A stretch of 48,783 bases of DNA from a virus: the IMG/VR virus record IMGVR_UViG_3300020020_000050, positions 1 through 48,783 of that record; one strand, given 5' to 3'. The notes beneath the pieces were generated by a model. It worked only from the letters and a program-made list of their open reading frames with translations. It had not been told where the DNA came from and did not search any database. A program made the position numbers and the translations under genes. Of this stretch, positions 45,801 through 48,783 are shown piece by piece (positions within the stretch are counted from its first letter, which is position 1; each line of letters starts with the position of its first letter).

Positions 45801-46059
45801 GCCACGTCTGCGCGGGAAATTCCTGTGCGGCTAATGGCTCAGAAGTGAAGCGCCCAAAATAAATTGACTGCGGGTCTGTGCTAGCAATAGAAGTGACAGT
45901 TAGAGCGGTCAACGGTGTTGCTGATACAGTCCCGAGCGACTTCTCGACATTGGCAGTCGCGTGATCCTGATGCTGCGCAACGGGCAGTGAGACAGCCTTC
46001 CTCGGCCATGTCGGGACAACACTCGGCGCAGTGGTGTTGAAGTAGAAACGCGTGCCCAT
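39883..46059 (-). CDS. Giant tail-tip/host-specificity protein
   Basis: 2058 residues. After MGTRFYFNTTAPS, an N-terminal beta domain (about 30-215), many 25-30-residue repeats of the TSTALPAQYTLGAFDATG type (about 220-1330), interrupted by two LamG-like beta-sandwiches (about 380-585 and 663-871) that are near copies of each other. The C-terminal hub (about 1375-2058) includes DIELDNSSGDLDWMFDRVWL, RLDMPLSDMKVGGTGPNASR and a jelly-roll-like insert (about 1735-1905). It would form the tail tip and contact the host. TAATG overlap with the Cys-rich gene upstream. Confidence 0.82.
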   Translation of the reverse strand: MGTRFYFNTTAPSVVPTWPRKAVSLPVAQHQDHATANVEKSLGTVSATPLTALTVTSIASTDPQSIYFGRFTSEPLAAQEFPAQTWHLYMSLGCTNAAAGTMHRPTLYFYRPSTGAIQYVFDGSTNPLVRVVYAGGGPIIAEGKVAVANSFTVQNGDVLVYEFWSWGDATMATAYVQTASVNDTAAYIEPTATTVAFYTGPVGVNTPSTADPLIYAPMGLYATTDVAVLSSVATPFAHTALSAFDATSTIARAPVLTSSIALPTSYAYTPSLNTAATVSRNTTSMPTPAPSYAVTARSASDNIEIRAGPLTFTPMAAFDATSTVGIKVSVTSVADIASYATSTAYDTRASSVLSSSATPPVSYTLNGFDATGTYSVSVPLISTLTENFEAPLDTNKWTTSGVSGSVTVSGGVANFAVTNGIAGAKCNLTSKNFFNLRGSRVFAKVVQPLRQTGDPPNNSYSLGVKSAGENYVAWAFNTAGTLAIHKFTNDAWDGELAAIATGIYATPDTFRWLGIRENAGTIYFESAPNSASNPPTEGQWVVRHSVLASTLSVDPSACQFIAWIYIGLGATTTAPFQIDGINTATSAAIATTSTALPAQYTVGAFDATGIKAASIPSSALSTSYALAAKDATGAVKQSITSQALPAQYTLGAFDATGVRAGLGRQLIETLTENFGAALDTNKWIASGVNGSVTASGGVAVFSVTNGISGAKCSLQSKELFDLRESGVFAKVVQPWRLVGDPAANSFSLGLISAGDNYIEWAVGTNGSLEIHKFTNGAFEWVAEVAAAPAAFSDTHRWLRISERAGTTYFESAPGTASNPPTAGQWVVRYSALTNTLPIDASACSFITWIYVNVGGTTSLPLQIDGVNTATVGVGGAITSSADPTSYTLAPATLTAATVARRITSDALPAAYALAPATLTAAARQVASTALPAGFAWTPAALTTAGRSWASVAVAGSWALDPGPGYGSIGRVTNAQPGSFSQAALPITSSFAVAAGFSTYAYSPTATTISLGRVYTSTALPAGYAVTPSTLTSARAAFFASAGNAEYLGAYATTTNTVYIKPIAQASAALPVEYTLSAFSSTVSLGRVFVSDATKTSYSVNAVESFASLARVSDASKALYSWSGVSATSGQLIVYFSNALQATYSYSGKDTTDGFARFVPSDATKATYSSLALESFGYALRSSVALPFSFTFSVSGLLTTTRFDRTSAALPIEYIVTGMSTTTSGGANIVSAALLFEFKLSGAWGGSAVNKNSIANGTSYTVTVPTSTVGVPTKNSIAWPTRYDVVTPNVQSGRATFSVALPTSYLVSLPSIYVPNTHTSAALPRTYTVSTPATTHRYGYASQANPARYLWDRESWLTVDLVPSIVKPPIVFPLPVLRAAVTDAQFNAWIEDDRAVRVILIETKCVEPVSGAVEAVYFASSSFVTKLEDVLSVFYAPLMRGGLDFAQAIDLDLQGNQSYGDIELDNSSGDLDWMFDRVWLYKEFKAYVGDATWPRRDFRQIFDGTIEDIDSSVRDTVNVRLRDKLYRLDMPLSDMKVGGTGPNASRLVPITFGECHNITPVLVSQASLIYVYHTRVTERVIEVRDNGIPVAFNFLAGAPASFQLQKQPFGRITCSVQGDRTAGGVFGTGYVSSVAALTQRLMKEWGTEKNNRFTAEDIDVSNFNYFDTRNKAPVGLYATERTTVLDACQQIAGSVGGRLTMTALGKAQLVKLKLPPTEDTTPINLQYNGDFSLQLDGWTYIGGVGGIAPNADVGLNLPGGWFIPGQNTFYSHQMGIANNPNAYFEYLGNAATVEPNKRYVVSAYSGSHRARFAILFYEYNDKGEVVDRTPLSTTAFNNVEKNGGTTLDAYKRVYDSKITSPNTVWIRVALRKYDTTSGETDSWMFVNNVSLIGAEVNVTPPIVVTESDMVAGSLHIADRLPMVPGVRLGYCRNWTVQEDTSQGVPEEHKAMYAKEWLTIALTEETARNKYGIWSESEQENCLLLEKVSASAECDRRVKLRSEQRHVYEFVGFARLMFTPVGAAMTVKHRRFNLSEGKTGQVVSVAVNWLTTQVTIRVLI
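41379..41457 (-). repeat. Tail-tip segment homologous to 10421-10499
   Basis: The 79-base stretch of the giant tail gene (near residues 1535-1560) that aligns in frame with the core of the 56-residue gene at 10353-10523. Confidence 0.7.
43446..44066 (-). repeat. LamG-like domain repeat, copy 2
   Basis: About 620 bases coding for the second beta-sandwich (TENFGAALDTNKW ... QIDGVNTATVG). Same architecture and much the same protein sequence as 44300-44922. The two copies differ in loop residues, so the duplication is not recent. Confidence 0.8.
44300..44922 (-). repeat. LamG-like domain repeat, copy 1
   Basis: About 620 bases coding for the first beta-sandwich (TENFEAPLDTNKW ... QIDGINTATSA), a direct repeat with 43446-44066 and separated from it by two ALP-type repeat blocks. 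Confidence 0.8.
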
Positions 46060-46295
46060 TACAGATACTCGCCGCTATGCAACGTGCAGCCAGGAAACAA
46101 GCCAATGAATTCAGGCGTCACAGGACAATCGAGCACCGGAGCCGGACCGACTGCGCCCACACAACACGCGCCACAATGATTGCAGACACCGTCGATCCTC
46201 CACCTCACGCCCGAATGGGGCCTGAGGTAGATGATGCTCGTTGGCGTCTGCGACTCGATGACGACGCCAGGGTCGCAAGTTTCGGTGTATGCCAC
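46059..46295 (-). CDS. Cys-rich tail-operon protein (CxxCxxCC)
   Basis: 78 residues from GTG 46295. VCNHCGACCVG (C38, C41, C44, C45), then C57PVTPEF and C70TL. The CxxCGxCC with later Cys resembles the metal-chelating motif of YkgJ-type proteins; a zinc or Fe-S cluster is inferred. Its place between tail genes suggests a tail-tip component; lambda tail-tip protein gpL is reported to carry an Fe-S cluster, which is only an analogy. TAATG overlap with the giant gene. Confidence 0.7.
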   Translation of the reverse strand: MAYTETCDPGVVIESQTPTSIIYLRPHSGVRWRIDGVCNHCGACCVGAVGPAPVLDCPVTPEFIGLFPGCTLHSGEYL

Positions 46296-46301
46296 CGTAC
46301 T

Positions 46302-46751
46302 TTATGCGTCGGTGAAGATCGTGCCGGGTGTCGTGTTGTTGAATTTCACGGTGAACGAGTCACCGTCATTCAGTGTCACGTTAGAGCCGTGATCCCACCA
46401 CATCACGAGCGCATCAGCCGGTGACGTTGCGCTGTCGTTGTAGATGCCGTAATAGCGGAACGGTCCAATCGCTGCACCCGCTGCTGTGATGACCACCTGA
46501 TTAGCCGCTACAAGCGCTGTGCCTGCCGGACTCTCTTGGACAGCGAGAGGAATGACCAGGGCAACACCGCCGCCCGCGCCGCCTGTGTAGCCGGTGCCGG
46601 ATGTCGCGAGTTGCGCTGCTTGCGACAACATCGTGTGAGTCGCGAGGGGCAGCGTAGCGCTCAAGAACAATTTGAACGTGTGCGACGACCAGTTGTGCAC
46701 ACCCTTGTTCTTTTGAATAACGTAGTCGTTGTACTTGAATGCTGTTGGCAT
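46302..46751 (-). CDS. Phage structural protein of common tail-operon family
   Basis: 149 residues from ATG 46751, with AAGGAG nine bases upstream. FKYNDYVIQKNKGVHNWSSH, the GTGYTGGAGGG middle and WWDHGSNVTLNDGDSFTVKF match a small structural protein common in phages (pattern HNLxxDTLKVAL ... PLxxxWDYGSxVTL), perhaps decorating or connecting the tail. It lies directly downstream of the tape measure gene. Confidence 0.8.
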   Translation of the reverse strand: MPTAFKYNDYVIQKNKGVHNWSSHTFKLFLSATLPLATHTMLSQAAQLATSGTGYTGGAGGGVALVIPLAVQESPAGTALVAANQVVITAAGAAIGPFRYYGIYNDSATSPADALVMWWDHGSNVTLNDGDSFTVKFNNTTPGTIFTDA

Positions 46752-46764
46752 TTGATTTCACTCC

Positions 46765-48783
46765 TTAGGCCAATACGGGCCGTGAACGGGATTGATAGGA
46801 ACGCTGACGAGCGGCCCGTATGGTCGCTTCGCTTTGCACTTGTGCTGACTGCTGCGCCGCTGTGAACGTCGCGCCGATTGTATTCCCTGCATCCTGCCGA
46901 TTCTCTCTGCGCAGGGCAGTCACCTCTTGCCGCAGTGCACGCAACTCCCCTGAGAAGTCCGGCAGGCCGCGAATGAAGTTCGACTCGTTTTGTGGCAGAA
47001 CCATTTCTTCTTTGTGAAGCAACGCAGGATAGTTGTTATACGGAACCCGCGACAAGCCTTCGGCATGCGGGTATCCAAGAACATACGGTGTTCCTTTGCC
47101 GGTCACCGAAAGGAAATCTCGAAGTGCCTGATCGACGCTGATAAGCGTCTTGTCAATGTTCACTAAATGACCGACTTGTCTTTCAAGCTGACTCAACTGC
47201 CGATCAGCAACATCGCCCGCGTATTTAGTTGCACCGGCACTAGCTTCCATTTCAGCAGTGATCTTCTTGAACAACTCATCGTAGCCCGAGCCCGATGCAA
47301 AGTATTCCCTGCCGCCTCGCAGCAAGGCACGCGCCGCTTCTTGCATGCGCGATACGTCTTCTTCTTTGTACCCGCCAGCATGGGCCGCTTGGCGTGCGGC
47401 TTCGTATTGCCCCTGAAGTTCTATCATCCGCTCTTGCGGATTAAGCGTGCTCAATGCCTCGTCGATCTTCAACGACTTGTTGAAGTCTAGGAACGACTGC
47501 GTAGCGGACCTCATCGCGTCACGCGTCGTTGTCAATGCATCCTTTTGACGATCATACGCACCGCGTAGAGCTTCCAGTGCAAACTCATACTTCTCTTGTG
47601 CCGTAACGGTTTTGTCTACTTGCGGTTTAAGAGCAGCAAACGCACCGGCAGCATTCATCAACGACACGTAGCGTTGCCTGCCTAGTTCAGTCTCAAGATC
47701 AAGCGATTCAATTTGCTTGCGAAAGAAATCTCTGTCCCATCCTCGAAGCATCTGCTCAGTGAAGCCGTACCACCCAGAGCCCGCTGCATTGAGTTGCTGT
47801 GCCAATGCCTGATAAGCCAACTTCTCTTGTTCGGCACTAGTCAAGAAATTCTTTGTGTATGTGTCAAGTCCACCAGCTAATTTGTCAACACCGCCAGCGA
47901 GTTCGGCAATTCCAACAGCAGCATCGAACGATATGTTGCCCAGGTTCTTCGTGATGCCACCCAACGAGCGCACCGCTTTCCAATACTGTCCAACAGCGGC
48001 AAGGTGCTCGAATGCAGCTAGCTTCGCTTCATCCTTCATGCCTACGGTGATCTCATCGAAGTAGGCGAGCATCTGCGAATCTAAGCCAGAGTTGCGTAGA
48101 GCTTCGACCATTACTTTCGTCGACACCGACGCTATTCCTTTGGCAAGTTCTTCTTGACTGCGACCGATATTCCTATCGACAACTTCACCGACCTCGCTGC
48201 GTATTCCAACAAACGACTTCGACTTGCCTTCTGGGTCTGTGGACATCCACGCACCGAACTTCATATCTTTTTGCGTCGAGCCAAGCATCGTCGCCATGCG
48301 TTTATATTCAGCAGACAAGTTGTCGACTACCTTCTGCGCATTTTGATCTAACTGATGGCTCTGACCAGCAGTACCTAATTGGCCTTCGCTCAAGCCCGCA
48401 GCACCTTCGATCTTCGGCCCGCCACCCTTGCCCCACTTCTTGTAGGCTGCATAGGCCGCGATTCCGGCCAGGGCGACCCACCCTGCAACCGGGATCGCGC
48501 CGAGCAACGTCGTGCCCGCTGCGCTCGCGCCTGCGCCTGTGCCCGATGCCAACCCACCGGCCACACCGGCTGCGGTGCCACCTGACGCCGCGCTGTAGCC
48601 TGCCGCAGCCATTGCACCTTCGAAGGCCGCGCCCTGGACCGCTGCCGTCGTCATGACGGGTCCGGCCGCACCCACACCCATCGCTGTGCCGAAAGCAGCG
48701 CCGCCACCCGCGCCAATGTAGCCCGCAGCCGCGTTGCCCATCGTGCCCAATATGCCCGCCTGACCGGCCATGCCTGCCATACC
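46765..48783 (-). CDS. Tail tape measure protein (5'-truncated by window edge)
   Basis: The last 672 residues are seen; the frame stays open through the right end, so the ATG near 48780 is not necessarily the start. The visible N-terminal part is Gly/Ala-rich and hydrophobic with a membrane-like helix (IPVAGWVALAGIAAYAAYKK), the middle is long charged helix (EVVDRNIGRSQEELAKGIAS), and the C-terminus has VPYNNYPALLHKEEMVLPQN, a signature at tape measure ends. It sets tail length and may form the DNA channel. The upstream structural genes are not in the window. Confidence 0.85.
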   Translation of the reverse strand, partial: GMAGMAGQAGILGTMGNAAAGYIGAGGGAAFGTAMGVGAAGPVMTTAAVQGAAFEGAMAAAGYSAASGGTAAGVAGGLASGTGAGASAAGTTLLGAIPVAGWVALAGIAAYAAYKKWGKGGGPKIEGAAGLSEGQLGTAGQSHQLDQNAQKVVDNLSAEYKRMATMLGSTQKDMKFGAWMSTDPEGKSKSFVGIRSEVGEVVDRNIGRSQEELAKGIASVSTKVMVEALRNSGLDSQMLAYFDEITVGMKDEAKLAAFEHLAAVGQYWKAVRSLGGITKNLGNISFDAAVGIAELAGGVDKLAGGLDTYTKNFLTSAEQEKLAYQALAQQLNAAGSGWYGFTEQMLRGWDRDFFRKQIESLDLETELGRQRYVSLMNAAGAFAALKPQVDKTVTAQEKYEFALEALRGAYDRQKDALTTTRDAMRSATQSFLDFNKSLKIDEALSTLNPQERMIELQGQYEAARQAAHAGGYKEEDVSRMQEAARALLRGGREYFASGSGYDELFKKITAEMEASAGATKYAGDVADRQLSQLERQVGHLVNIDKTLISVDQALRDFLSVTGKGTPYVLGYPHAEGLSRVPYNNYPALLHKEEMVLPQNESNFIRGLPDFSGELRALRQEVTALRRENRQDAGNTIGATFTAAQQSAQVQSEATIRAARQRSYQSRSRPVLA

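Noticed and set aside
1-48783. tRNA, rRNA, integrase, repressor and attachment sites
   Set aside because: No cloverleaf ending in CCA, no tyrosine or serine recombinase motifs and no clear repressor gene were seen; absence is limited to this window and to reading by eye.

Overview
The window is most of the genome of a tailed double-stranded DNA bacteriophage with a siphovirus-type tail: it holds terminase, portal and Mu F-like head genes, a tape measure protein, tail-tip and fibre genes, a lysis cassette and a phage replication set. No integrase, repressor, tRNA, rRNA or CRISPR array was seen. A betaproteobacterial host, probably Burkholderiales, is suggested by two things. Many genes use AGAAAG as a Shine-Dalgarno, which pairs with the CUUUCU end that I recall for betaproteobacterial 16S rRNA. 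One gene (19192-19446) also resembles the Burkholderiales family DUF3567. The host call is inference. Both window ends cut genes, so the full genome is longer; the major capsid gene was not seen and may lie to the right.

Layout. (1) 1-10356, plus strand: about 33 small, closely packed early genes, mostly of unknown function, with one exported-protein gene on the opposite strand (706-1230). Seventeen related promoter/leader cassettes punctuate this block. A typical cassette is an A-rich stretch after a stop codon, a palindrome built on GTTA-N5-TAAC, an extended -10 (TGCTATAAT) and a conserved leader (CACCAACAGAAAG...) ending at the next ATG. (2) 10353-19083, minus strand, listed in transcription order: archaeo-eukaryotic-type primase, D5/P4-type superfamily 3 helicase, a repeat-rich intergenic candidate origin or packaging site, small and large terminase, portal, Mu F-like head protein and several very small proteins. 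(3) 19192-34006, plus strand: a DUF3567-like protein, an HNH-type protein, a SNF2-like helicase, several conserved phage proteins, a DUF932 protein, a superinfection-immunity-type membrane protein, DNA polymerase I and a VRR-NUC-type nuclease. (4) 33918-48783, minus strand, in transcription order: tape measure (cut by the right edge), a tail protein, a Cys-rich protein, a 2058-residue tail-tip protein, three more tail proteins, a GH18-like fibre, two holin-type membrane proteins, an endolysin fused to membrane helices and a DUF1508-like protein.

How it works together. The left block probably makes host-takeover proteins under a shared regulatory signal. Block 3 and the start of block 2 build a phage replisome from primase, helicase, polymerase and nuclease. 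The rest of block 2 packages DNA. Block 4 builds the tail and lyses the cell. Genes within blocks are coupled by ATGA, TAATG or TGATG overlaps. Blocks meet at a divergent promoter region (about 19.1 kb) and two convergent junctions (10.35 kb and 33.95 kb) where the coding ends themselves overlap.

The observations most worth a second look are the dispersed promoter cassette and its covarying palindrome arms, a 56-residue gene that looks like a small basic-protein gene with a piece of tail-tip gene spliced into it, the endolysin-holin-like fusion, the GH18-like fibre that lacks the catalytic glutamate, and the repeat cluster next to the small terminase.
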